Positions 50,195-58,524 of a DNA stretch of 64,000 bases are shown here, one piece after another. The first letter of the stretch is position 1, and each line of letters starts with the position of its first letter. The notes below the pieces were generated by a model that worked only from the letters and a program-made list of their open reading frames with translations, made no database searches and was not told the origin of the DNA. The translations under genes were made by a program, and so were the position numbers. Origin of the DNA: Ignavibacteriales bacterium (GTDB lineage Bacteria; Bacteroidota; Ignavibacteria; Ignavibacteriales; Ignavibacteriaceae); contig JADJMD010000015.1 in the NCBI GenBank assembly GCA_016709765.1, positions 62,001 to 126,000 of the forward strand, given 5' to 3'.

Positions 50195-52501
50195 TTAATC
50201 ATATTCAACTTTACAAAGCACTGAATTAAGATCATTAAAGATAATCTCTGCAGGTTCTTCGGGTAGCACTGGTAATTTTACTAACGATTCTTTGCCTTTT
50301 ACTTCTATTCTAATTCTTGCAAATCTATCTCCTGTAAATTTTATGGTTAAAGGTACATACATCTTAAAGTTTTCAGATACATTTTCCGTAATGATTTTAC
50401 ATGTTACTGCAACCTTTCCATCCTCAACTTTTTCTGATGAATAAGAAAAATTGTAAGTCGGTAATTCAGTTCCATAAACAAATTGATTAAAGAACCAAGT
50501 CATATCCTGACCACAATATTTTTCAGTAATCTTTTTAAAGTCTAGTGTTGTTGCTTTTTTGCCATAATAAGTTTTGTAAAACTCTTTGATCATTTTTTGG
50601 AATGGATCTTCATTCATTGTTTTAAGATCAATTAACATGTTCCTTAACATATGAAGCACCCAGGCTCCTTTTTTATATATTATCAAAGCATAATCGCCTT
50701 CAGTATCACTTGTATTTGTTCTGCTGCCAAGCCAAATTGGTCCAGCCTGCTGCCCGGTGCTAAAAAGATATTTTCTGTTATTAAAAATTTCGTCTTTCCA
50801 ATTTTCAAGAACTTTAAAGAATACTTCATTGTCTTGAAAGGCTGCCTGAACAAACCATAAAGAAGAATAAGTTGCAAATCCTTCACTTAACCATTGGTCA
50901 TGATAAGAATCAAAATTTACACCTATTCCCCACCACTGATGTGCAACTTCGTGAGCTCTAAAAATTTCATCAGCCTTATCATGAGTGATGCCCTGATAAT
51001 TGGCAAACGAAAGATGTATCAACCCCGGAAAAGCCTGACCGTGTAAATATGGTATTTCAGTTACTTGTAATTCATTTAAAGGAATAGGACCTATTATTCC
51101 TTCAAAAAACTGGATACTTGCTAAAACATCTGTTGCAATTTTTTCATCCATATCAGCCCCGGAAAGAGTGCCATACTCTACAAGAGCACTAGCGAGTTTT
51201 TGATGACCTGATTTTGATATAAAAACATTTACTTTATTATTTCTATCATCCATCAATTCAAACTTTTCAAAATATCCAATGTTAAATGATGCGCTGTGAG
51301 TAGGTTCAACTGATTTCCATCTGCAAGTTATAAAATCATCAGACTGTTCTTCAGATTCTTTTTTCCCAATACTTACCAGCTTGTACTTTTCTGGATATGT
51401 AAAAGTCAAATCGTACATTACATTATCACGATAAGAATATCTTGGGAACCAATAATCAGGTGATTTTAATGCAATCCAGGCTAACTCGTTCTTCTCTAAT
51501 AATTCACCATTATAATAAATAGTAATTTTATTGTTAGCAGAAAAAGGATTGAGCTTTATCCAAAGTTCAGGATTTTCTTCACCACGGTAATAATCAAAAG
51601 TGCGCTCGTCATCTATGAAAACCGAGTCCACAAGAAGATCATAATAGAGATCAAATCTAATCCATTTGGTATTAGTATATTTTCTTTCAAAATAAATTTC
51701 ACATTTAGCACTAAAATCCAGATTGTCTTCTATCTTTGAAATAATTTTGTAGTTATTAATCTCAATAACATCTTCCTTAAAATTTTTTTCACTTTCATCA
51801 GGCTTTTGAAGTGAATAGCTGCTAATAACCTCTTGATAATCAGAGCCAAGAATAAACCCAATATCCCTTTTTTTAAGAAAAGTTACTTCTTCTCTACTGT
51901 AGGGTGAAATTTTAAAAAACACAGGATCACCATATGACAATCCAATATGTGCATAGAAAAGAGAGTTAGTATGATTGTTAAGGAAAGAAGTCATAAAATC
52001 GGTGTCAAAATATCCTTCGTCTTCATTGTAAGTGTAATCAATAAATTTTTGGTAAACATATTTTACTTCGGATAAATCAGAAGATGGATTAAAGGCAACA
52101 TTACCCGGTAATTTTAATAATGAAGCATCTGAATACATTAAAACAAGGTAATTAAACTCTTCATCCAAAGTCCGTTTTTCATAAAACCTAAATAGATTAT
52201 CTTTTTCAATTTGTGAAGGAGGTGAGAAAAGAAATCGTCCTTTTCCCTTAAATAAAATCAATCGTTCCGCCCCCGCTATTTGATTAAACCTATAAATTGT
52301 GCCGCTAATCAGCTTGAATGAAGCCTCATTTTGTTGAATTACCAAACCACTATCGGGAACAACTGAAGCAAGAATAGGTTGAACATTTTCAATTTCCGAT
52401 AAGATGTTTTGATATTCTTGGTTTAACGCCTGGTTTTGTGCCAATAAAATATTATTGCCAATTAAAATAATAAAGAGGCTGAAAAAAAAGAGGTTTTTCA
52501 T
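50195..52501 (-). CDS. M1-family zinc aminopeptidase, exported
   Basis: 768 residues from ATG 52501 (MKNLFFFSLFIILIGNN), chosen because GGAG lies eight bases upstream and it opens a clean signal peptide; the longer frame from 52525 adds MVNSIGVF. The gluzincin motif is HEVAHQWWG, then 18 residues to the third ligand in WLSEGFATY. A catalytic Tyr candidate lies further on. The usual GAMEN exopeptidase motif is replaced by something like GLIHLSF, so specificity may differ. No T9SS tail; probably periplasmic. Confidence 0.9.
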   Translation of the reverse strand: MKNLFFFSLFIILIGNNILLAQNQALNQEYQNILSEIENVQPILASVVPDSGLVIQQNEASFKLISGTIYRFNQIAGAERLILFKGKGRFLFSPPSQIEKDNLFRFYEKRTLDEEFNYLVLMYSDASLLKLPGNVAFNPSSDLSEVKYVYQKFIDYTYNEDEGYFDTDFMTSFLNNHTNSLFYAHIGLSYGDPVFFKISPYSREEVTFLKKRDIGFILGSDYQEVISSYSLQKPDESEKNFKEDVIEINNYKIISKIEDNLDFSAKCEIYFERKYTNTKWIRFDLYYDLLVDSVFIDDERTFDYYRGEENPELWIKLNPFSANNKITIYYNGELLEKNELAWIALKSPDYWFPRYSYRDNVMYDLTFTYPEKYKLVSIGKKESEEQSDDFITCRWKSVEPTHSASFNIGYFEKFELMDDRNNKVNVFISKSGHQKLASALVEYGTLSGADMDEKIATDVLASIQFFEGIIGPIPLNELQVTEIPYLHGQAFPGLIHLSFANYQGITHDKADEIFRAHEVAHQWWGIGVNFDSYHDQWLSEGFATYSSLWFVQAAFQDNEVFFKVLENWKDEIFNNRKYLFSTGQQAGPIWLGSRTNTSDTEGDYALIIYKKGAWVLHMLRNMLIDLKTMNEDPFQKMIKEFYKTYYGKKATTLDFKKITEKYCGQDMTWFFNQFVYGTELPTYNFSYSSEKVEDGKVAVTCKIITENVSENFKMYVPLTIKFTGDRFARIRIEVKGKESLVKLPVLPEEPAEIIFNDLNSVLCKVEYD

Positions 52502-52660
52502 AAAAACTCCAATACTGTTTACCACACTATTGCTACCCTGTTGTTTAAAAGAAGTTGTTCAAATTTAAAGTATTATAGATTATAAAAAAATATTGTAATA
52601 TCATTGTTTTTGAAGTTGCAGATAAAACGGATTATTTTTAACTAAGTATTAAATTATTTT

Positions 52661-54367
52661 ATGATTAAAACTTTAGAAATAAAAGACTACGCACTTATCG
52701 ATCATATTAATGTTGAGTTTGGTAAAGGACTTAATATTATTACTGGTGAAACAGGCGCTGGAAAATCAATACTTATTAATGCAATGAGTTTGTTGCTTGG
52801 TGAGCGCGCATCTACTGAAGTTGTAAGAAAAGGTGCGCAGAAATCTTTTGTTGAAGGAATTTTTGACGTTGCGACTAATAAAAAAGTAAAATTCCTTCTT
52901 GAAGAAAATGAAATAGAGTTTCAGCCTGAATTAATAATCCGCAGAGAAATATCTCTTAAAGGATCAAATAGATGTTTTGTAAATGATTCCCCTGTTGCGT
53001 TAAACATTGTTAAAGAGCTCGGTGATTTACTTGTAGATCTTCACGGACAACACGAGCATCAATCATTACTGCGAACTGAAACCCACATAGAATTTTTAGA
53101 TGAGTTTGCAAATAATCAAAAACTGCTTGATGATTATAAAATCATTTATAGAGATTTAAACTCCAAGCAAAATGAATTAAGAGAATTAAAATCAAAAGAA
53201 GACTCACTAAAAGAGAAAAAGGAAATTTATATCTATCAAATGAAAGAAATAGATAATATAAATCCTTTACCAAAGGAAGATGAATTAATTGTAAACGAAT
53301 TGAACATTTTGGAAAATTCTGAAAAACTCTTGGAACTTACAGATGATGTTTACACAAAGTTGTATGATGGTGAGCCTTCTGTTATTGATTTACTTGGTGA
53401 AACAAAACATAAACTCAATCAGCTTTCAGAAATTGATAACTCTTTTTTAGAATCTGAAGGCGAATGTGATTCTGCTTTGGCTGTTGTTAAAGAACTTGCA
53501 AACTCACTGCGAAGTTATAAATCCAGAATAGATGTTGATCCAAAAGAGATTGATGAAAAACGAGAACGTCTTGGATCCTTAAATTTTTTAAAGAAAAAAT
53601 ACGGCGGCTCAATTCAAAAAATAATCGAGCATAGAGAAATGGTTGGAAGAGAATTTGAACTTGCTGATAATTTTTCTGCTGCAATTAACAAACTTGAAAA
53701 AGAAATAAGTGCATTAAGAAAATCAGCCGGTGATGCAGCAGAAAAACTTTCCTTAGTACGAAAAAAGTTTGCGGTAAAAATTGAAATCGAAGTAAAAAAA
53801 GTTTTATCGCAGCTTGGGATTCCTGATGCCGTATTTAAAGTAAATATTTTTCAATCTGAAGTTGAAAAAAGCACAGTTAATTTTATATCCAGTAAAAATA
53901 AAAATTTTAATTATACTGATGCCGGTTTTGATGAAGTCGAATTTTATATTTCTACAAATGCAGGTGAAGATGCAAAACCGTTAACAAAAGTTGCCTCCGG
54001 TGGTGAGATTTCTCGCATTATGCTTTCGCTAAAAACCATTCTTGCAAAATCAGATAAGCTGCCTTTATTAATCTTTGATGAGATTGATACTGGTGTTAGC
54101 GGCAGAATTGCTCAAAAAGTTGGAGCTGCGCTTAAAGAGCTAGCGGCATATCATCAAATAATATGTATAACACACCTACCTCAAATAGCAGGAATGGCAG
54201 ATAATCATTTTGCAGTTGAAAAAAAACAAGTTGATAATCGTTCCGTAAGTTCAATTAGAAAACTTTCGGGTGCTGAACGAATTAATGAAGTAGCAAAACT
54301 TATCAGCGGTGAAGAACTTAGTAAAGCAAGTATAGAAAGCGCGAAGCAATTAATCTCAACTAAATAA
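52661..54367 (+). CDS. recN: DNA repair protein RecN
   Basis: SMC-like ATPase for double-strand-break repair. 568 residues. Walker A is GETGAGKS (29-36). A Q-loop region VDLHGQHEHQSLL follows, with a long coiled coil in the middle. The ABC signature is ASGGEISRIMLSLK, Walker B is LLIFDEIDTGVSG, and the His switch region is CITHLPQIA. No LexA-type operator seen upstream. Three genes follow in line: recN, outer-membrane-like, lipoprotein. Confidence 0.96.
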   Translation: MIKTLEIKDYALIDHINVEFGKGLNIITGETGAGKSILINAMSLLLGERASTEVVRKGAQKSFVEGIFDVATNKKVKFLLEENEIEFQPELIIRREISLKGSNRCFVNDSPVALNIVKELGDLLVDLHGQHEHQSLLRTETHIEFLDEFANNQKLLDDYKIIYRDLNSKQNELRELKSKEDSLKEKKEIYIYQMKEIDNINPLPKEDELIVNELNILENSEKLLELTDDVYTKLYDGEPSVIDLLGETKHKLNQLSEIDNSFLESEGECDSALAVVKELANSLRSYKSRIDVDPKEIDEKRERLGSLNFLKKKYGGSIQKIIEHREMVGREFELADNFSAAINKLEKEISALRKSAGDAAEKLSLVRKKFAVKIEIEVKKVLSQLGIPDAVFKVNIFQSEVEKSTVNFISSKNKNFNYTDAGFDEVEFYISTNAGEDAKPLTKVASGGEISRIMLSLKTILAKSDKLPLLIFDEIDTGVSGRIAQKVGAALKELAAYHQIICITHLPQIAGMADNHFAVEKKQVDNRSVSSIRKLSGAERINEVAKLISGEELSKASIESAKQLISTK

Positions 54368-54437
54368 GTAATCTAATTGCATCTGCAGTAATTTATTTAG
54401 AAGTTTGCAAAAGCAATTCTGATTAAAAGGAGTCAAA

Positions 54438-55349
54438 ATGAAAAATGTTATAGTGATAATTTTTCTCACTTCCATATTTTTATCATCCACATCACACGCT
54501 CAAGTAGGCGTAAAAATTAATAGTCTTCCGCCAAATGAGGTCTCGGAATATATAAAACCACTTTCAACCTGGTTTGGTACTTATTTTAATTCAGGTACAT
54601 ATTACGACGCTGCTGTGCCAAATCTTTTTGGATTTAAATTTAGTATTGTTGGGTCATACGTAATGATACCGGATGATCAAAAAACATTTAAACCTGATCC
54701 CAAGGTTAGCGGTGTATCAAATGTTGAGCCTACAGCCACAATTTTTGGAAATCGGGCAAGTTATTATTTAGGGAGCAACGGTTTTTTTACTTATCCGGCA
54801 GGCTTGGCGCTCAATGCAGTTCCTTTTGGTATTTACCAGTTTTCCGGTAGTACTTTAAACACTGAGCTAATGGTTAGATTTTTTCCAAAAGTAAAGTTTG
54901 GGGATGCAAAAGTTGGTGTTTTCGGAATTGGTCTGAAACATGAAATTAGTAGTCATATTCCATTATTACCTATTGATATTTCTGTTCAGCTTTTTTACAA
55001 TAATTTTGATTTTGAATACGTTGGTAATGATTTTGAGAACTATACAAAAATTAAATCTAATAATATTGCTTTTAACGTCCACGCAAGCAAAACATTTGCT
55101 GGAATTTTTATTGCTTATGGAGGACTGCAGTATGAGACTACAAGTATGGACCTTGGATATTATTTTGAAGATCCGAATAATTTATACCTGGGTACTGGGA
55201 ATGCAAAAAATAATATTAAAGTTGATGGTGATAATAATTTTAGATTTACATTAGGTGGAGCTCTTAAACTGGGATTTTTTGTGATAAACGCTGATGTTAA
55301 CTTAACTAAATTTACAACTTTTACAACTGGTTTATCATTAGATTTTTAA
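54438..55349 (+). CDS. Outer-membrane beta-barrel-type protein (DUF6588-like)
   Basis: 303 residues, AAGGAG ribosome site, signal peptide ending SHA-QVGVK. Alternating strands with aromatic ends (FGVFGIGLKHEIS, LFYNNFDFEYVG, ITYGGLQYETT-type) and a C-terminal Phe (LSLDF) suggest a barrel. The opening (PLSTWFGTYFNSGTYYDAAV) and overall plan recall DUF6588 proteins, though I hold that only tentatively. The lipoprotein gene follows at once and may function with it. Confidence 0.6.
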   Translation: MKNVIVIIFLTSIFLSSTSHAQVGVKINSLPPNEVSEYIKPLSTWFGTYFNSGTYYDAAVPNLFGFKFSIVGSYVMIPDDQKTFKPDPKVSGVSNVEPTATIFGNRASYYLGSNGFFTYPAGLALNAVPFGIYQFSGSTLNTELMVRFFPKVKFGDAKVGVFGIGLKHEISSHIPLLPIDISVQLFYNNFDFEYVGNDFENYTKIKSNNIAFNVHASKTFAGIFIAYGGLQYETTSMDLGYYFEDPNNLYLGTGNAKNNIKVDGDNNFRFTLGGALKLGFFVINADVNLTKFTTFTTGLSLDF

Positions 55350-55361
55350 AGGAATATGAAT

Positions 55362-55907
55362 ATGAAAAAATTATATAAATTATTTTTACTTATCGGTCTT
55401 ATTTTTATCACCCTAGCGTTTAATAGTTGCAATCCCTTTGATGATGCTTATTTAACACTTGCGATGGATGCGGAATTCAGTACAATTGGAGCTGGTTCCG
55501 ACATTTTTATTTCTACCAATATGTGTCTTTCTGATTTTGATGATTATGATGATAACAAAGATAATCTTGAAGAAATCCGATATATCTCAGCTGCCTATTT
55601 GACCATAAATTCAACCCAAGGTTTACAAGGCAATAACTTAACACTTACACTTTATGAGGCAAATGGCACAACCGTCCTATTTCAATATGTTGTACCTACA
55701 TTTGTTGCGGCAAATTATATAAACAATCCATTAGAGATTTTGCTTACACAACAGGAAATTAGTAATATCAATGCATATCTCACAAATCCACAACAGGATA
55801 AATGTTTTGTGGCAACACTAACCGTTTCAAATGTGCAATCAGGCAGTACGCCATATCAACTTTCTAGCAAGTTAGAATTTCTTACAGAACTCAAAATTAA
55901 ACCTTGA
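55362..55907 (+). CDS. Lipoprotein of unknown function
   Basis: 181 residues from ATG 55362. AAAGGA (55348-55353) lies eight bases before this ATG but only two before the upstream ATG at 55356. A lipoprotein signal ends AFNSC near residue 23. The mature protein is acidic (DDYDDNKDNLEE) and predicted mostly beta strands. No family recognised. It follows the barrel-type gene by 12 bases, so they share a transcript. Confidence 0.7.
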   Translation: MKKLYKLFLLIGLIFITLAFNSCNPFDDAYLTLAMDAEFSTIGAGSDIFISTNMCLSDFDDYDDNKDNLEEIRYISAAYLTINSTQGLQGNNLTLTLYEANGTTVLFQYVVPTFVAANYINNPLEILLTQQEISNINAYLTNPQQDKCFVATLTVSNVQSGSTPYQLSSKLEFLTELKIKP

Positions 55908-55931
55908 TAGTAATATCTGATACAATCTATT

Positions 55932-55970
55932 ATGAAGATGACATCTTTACTACAAGATGTCATCTTTCAT
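55932..55970. repeat. Palindromic repeat element, copy 4, overlapping hemW start
   Basis: Arms around GAAGATGACATCTT and AAGATGTCATCTTTC with a short loop, 24 bases after the lipoprotein stop codon. The candidate hemW ATG at 55957-55959 is within the right arm. Confidence 0.7.
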
Positions 55971-57120
55971 TTTATGCAAAGAAGAATTATTGAAAGACAG
56001 CGCTTTATATATTCATATACCCTTTTGTGATCACAAATGTATTTACTGTGATTTTTATTCTATCATCACAACAGATAATATTGCTGCATATCTAAATGCA
56101 CTTAAAAAAGAGATTGAGTACTATTCTAAACTCTACTTCTCTGATAGAAATTTTACATCTATATTTTTCGGAGGCGGCACACCATCTTTAATGCAACCCG
56201 AATATCTTTCGGATATTATCAATCAACTAAAAAAATATTTTATTGTTGATGATAACGCTGAGATTACAATTGAAACAAATCCCGGCACTGTTGATATAGA
56301 AAAATTAAAAAAGTTTAAAGAAGCCGGAATAAATAGAATTAGTATTGGTATTCAATCTTTTGATGAAGATGAATTAAAATTTTTAACACGTATTCACGAT
56401 AAACAAACAGCAATCCAAACAGTTAATAATGCGGCAGATATTGGATTTGAAAATATAAGCGTAGATTTAATTTTTAATCTTCCAAATCAAACAAAAGAAA
56501 AATGGATTAAAAATCTTGAAACTGCTGTTGCGCTTCCTATAAAGCATATTTCCACATACAGTTTGATTCTTGAACGAGGCACAATCCTAAATAAAATGGT
56601 TTTAGATGGGGATGTAAAAATGCAGGATGAAGATTACGATGCAGACCTTTACGAAACCACAATCGATTTTCTTCTATCAAAAGGTTTTTATCAATATGAA
56701 GTTTCTAACTTTACAAAACCGGGATTTGAGTGTGTGCACAATAACGCTTACTGGAGATACAGAGACTATTTAAGTTTCGGTACCTCTTCACACTCATTTA
56801 TGGATGGTAAACGTTGGTGGAATTACTCAAGTTTAAAAAAATATATTTCTGAAATCGAATTAAACAATCACGCAATTATGAATTCAGAAATTATATCTAA
56901 AGAACAAATGCATGAAGAGTATGTTATGCTCGCCCTTCGCAGTTCAGGTTTAGAGCTTAATGATTACAGAAATAAGTTTTCTGATGATTGGATTAAAAAA
57001 AATAATTCATATTTTGAATTATTAAAGAATGAACATCATTTAACTATTGATAATAATTGGATAAAACTTACATCCAAGGGTTATGCTGTTTGTGATGAAA
57101 TTTTGAAAAATATATTATAA
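55957..57120 (+). CDS. hemW: HemW-type radical SAM heme chaperone
   Basis: 387 residues in the longest form. The radical SAM motif CDHKCIYC (CxxxCxxC) follows LYIHIPF. FFGGGTPSLM, ETNPGT and GIQSFDEDEL are typical of HemW, which carries heme to target proteins and is often mislabelled as oxygen-independent coproporphyrinogen oxidase. The ATG at 55957 lies in a palindromic repeat with no ribosome site; an in-frame TTG at 55990 (LKDSALYIHIPF), behind a purine-rich GAAGAA, gives the usual short N-terminus and may be the true start. Confidence 0.9.
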   Translation: MSSFILCKEELLKDSALYIHIPFCDHKCIYCDFYSIITTDNIAAYLNALKKEIEYYSKLYFSDRNFTSIFFGGGTPSLMQPEYLSDIINQLKKYFIVDDNAEITIETNPGTVDIEKLKKFKEAGINRISIGIQSFDEDELKFLTRIHDKQTAIQTVNNAADIGFENISVDLIFNLPNQTKEKWIKNLETAVALPIKHISTYSLILERGTILNKMVLDGDVKMQDEDYDADLYETTIDFLLSKGFYQYEVSNFTKPGFECVHNNAYWRYRDYLSFGTSSHSFMDGKRWWNYSSLKKYISEIELNNHAIMNSEIISKEQMHEEYVMLALRSSGLELNDYRNKFSDDWIKKNNSYFELLKNEHHLTIDNNWIKLTSKGYAVCDEILKNIL

Positions 57121-57130
57121 GTAATTCAAA

Positions 57131-57223
57131 TGTCATTCCCTTGTAAACGGGAATCTAATTTTTTAACAATGGAATGGATTCCCACTTTCTCCCCAAGGGG
57201 TGCCTATGGCAGTGGGACTGACA
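57131..57223. repeat. Dispersed repeat C pair in inverted order
   Basis: TGTCATTCCC...GGGAATCTA (57131-57157) and ATGGATTCCCAC...GTGGGACTGACA (57174-57223). The outer ends are near-complements of each other, so the whole block can fold as one long imperfect hairpin. It fills most of the gap between hemW and the symporter gene. Confidence 0.6.
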
Positions 57224-57267
57224 ATCAAATAATGATACTCTCGGGATCTTAAAAATAAATAGTACTT

Positions 57268-58482
57268 ATGCTTAAAATAAAACTTCACTGGCAGATATTA
57301 ATTGCGTTAATTGTAGCAGTCATTTTCGGAATAGCTTTTCCAGACTATGCAAAGTATGTAACGTGGATGGGCAAACTTTTTTTGCGTGCCCTTCAAATGA
57401 TAATTGTTCCTTTAATACTTACCTCAATAATTTCTGGTGTAACAAACATTGGCGATGCACAAAATCTTGGCCGACTTGGATTAAAAACATTTGCCTATTA
57501 TATCTCAACAAGTTTGTTTGCCATAATAACAGGATTATTTTTTGTAAATCTTATTCAACCGGGCGTTGGTGCAGATCTTGGATTAAAAAAAGAAGTACCA
57601 CAACTTGCTGCTAGTTCAGGTGATATTGGTGATGTAATTATGCGAATGGTACCTACAAATATTTTTGAAGCCTTGTCCTCTGCAGATATGCTTGCGGTAA
57701 TATTTTTTTCAATCCTGATTGGATACTTTATTACTCAAATTCAAAAGGAGTATAAAGATTTTTTAACAACCTTTTTTAACTCAGGCTTTGAAGTAATGAT
57801 GAAGCTTACTCATTTTGTAATTCTATTTACTCCTCTCGGGATTCTTGGAATTGTTGTAGGTGTAATAGCCGAGCAAAGAGATAATCTTGGTGAAGTACTC
57901 GGAAGTATGGGTAAATATGTTTCAACTGTTCTTATAGGTTTAATAATTCATGCAACAATTACTCTTCCGTTAATAATTAGAACAATTGGAAAAGTAAATC
58001 CATTAAAGCACTTTAAAGCGTTATCAACACCATTGTTAACAGCATTTTCAACTCGTTCATCATCAGCAACACTTCCGCTTACTATTGATGCAATAGAAAA
58101 TAATGCAGGTGTCTCTAATAAAATTTCCAGTTTTGTTTTGCCGCTTGGTGCTACAATTAATATGGATGGAACTGCACTGTACGAATGTGTTGCAGCGATG
58201 TTTATTGCTCAAGCTTACGGAGTTGAAATGAGTATTCTTTCACAAGCAATTGTTGTTTTTACCGCACTTCTTGCATCAATTGGTGCAGCGGGAATTCCTA
58301 TGGCAGGATTAGTAATGATTTCTGTAATTCTCACAGCAGTCGGATTACCATTAGAAGGAGTTGGATTAATTTTAGCAGTTGATCCATTACTTGATATGTG
58401 CAGAACCACTGTTAATGTTTGGAGTGATAGCTGCGGTGCTGTAACTATTGCAAAATCTGAAGGTGAAATTCTAAAAGTTTAG
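57268..58482 (+). CDS. Dicarboxylate/amino acid:cation symporter (DAACS family)
   Basis: 404 residues, eight-helix GltP/DctA-type fold. RSSSATLP (HP1 serine-rich hairpin), GATINMDGTALYE (Na-binding NMDGT motif) and DPLLDMCRTTVNVWSDS (substrate-binding TM8 with Asp, Arg and Asn) are all present. Imports glutamate, aspartate or C4-dicarboxylates with Na+ or H+. The Arg in TM8 (DMCRTTVNV) favours acidic amino acids or dicarboxylates. Single gene with no linked regulator. Confidence 0.94.
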   Translation: MLKIKLHWQILIALIVAVIFGIAFPDYAKYVTWMGKLFLRALQMIIVPLILTSIISGVTNIGDAQNLGRLGLKTFAYYISTSLFAIITGLFFVNLIQPGVGADLGLKKEVPQLAASSGDIGDVIMRMVPTNIFEALSSADMLAVIFFSILIGYFITQIQKEYKDFLTTFFNSGFEVMMKLTHFVILFTPLGILGIVVGVIAEQRDNLGEVLGSMGKYVSTVLIGLIIHATITLPLIIRTIGKVNPLKHFKALSTPLLTAFSTRSSSATLPLTIDAIENNAGVSNKISSFVLPLGATINMDGTALYECVAAMFIAQAYGVEMSILSQAIVVFTALLASIGAAGIPMAGLVMISVILTAVGLPLEGVGLILAVDPLLDMCRTTVNVWSDSCGAVTIAKSEGEILKV

Positions 58483-58524
58483 GGTTATTTTAGTTGTACA
58501 ACTTTTCTTAAGGAGCGGTCTTAT

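Noticed and set aside
50651..50886. Overlapping opposite-strand or alternate-frame ORFs in the M1 gene and other large genes
   Set aside because: No family resemblance, no ribosome site, and full overlap with well-conserved genes; shadows of the real frames.
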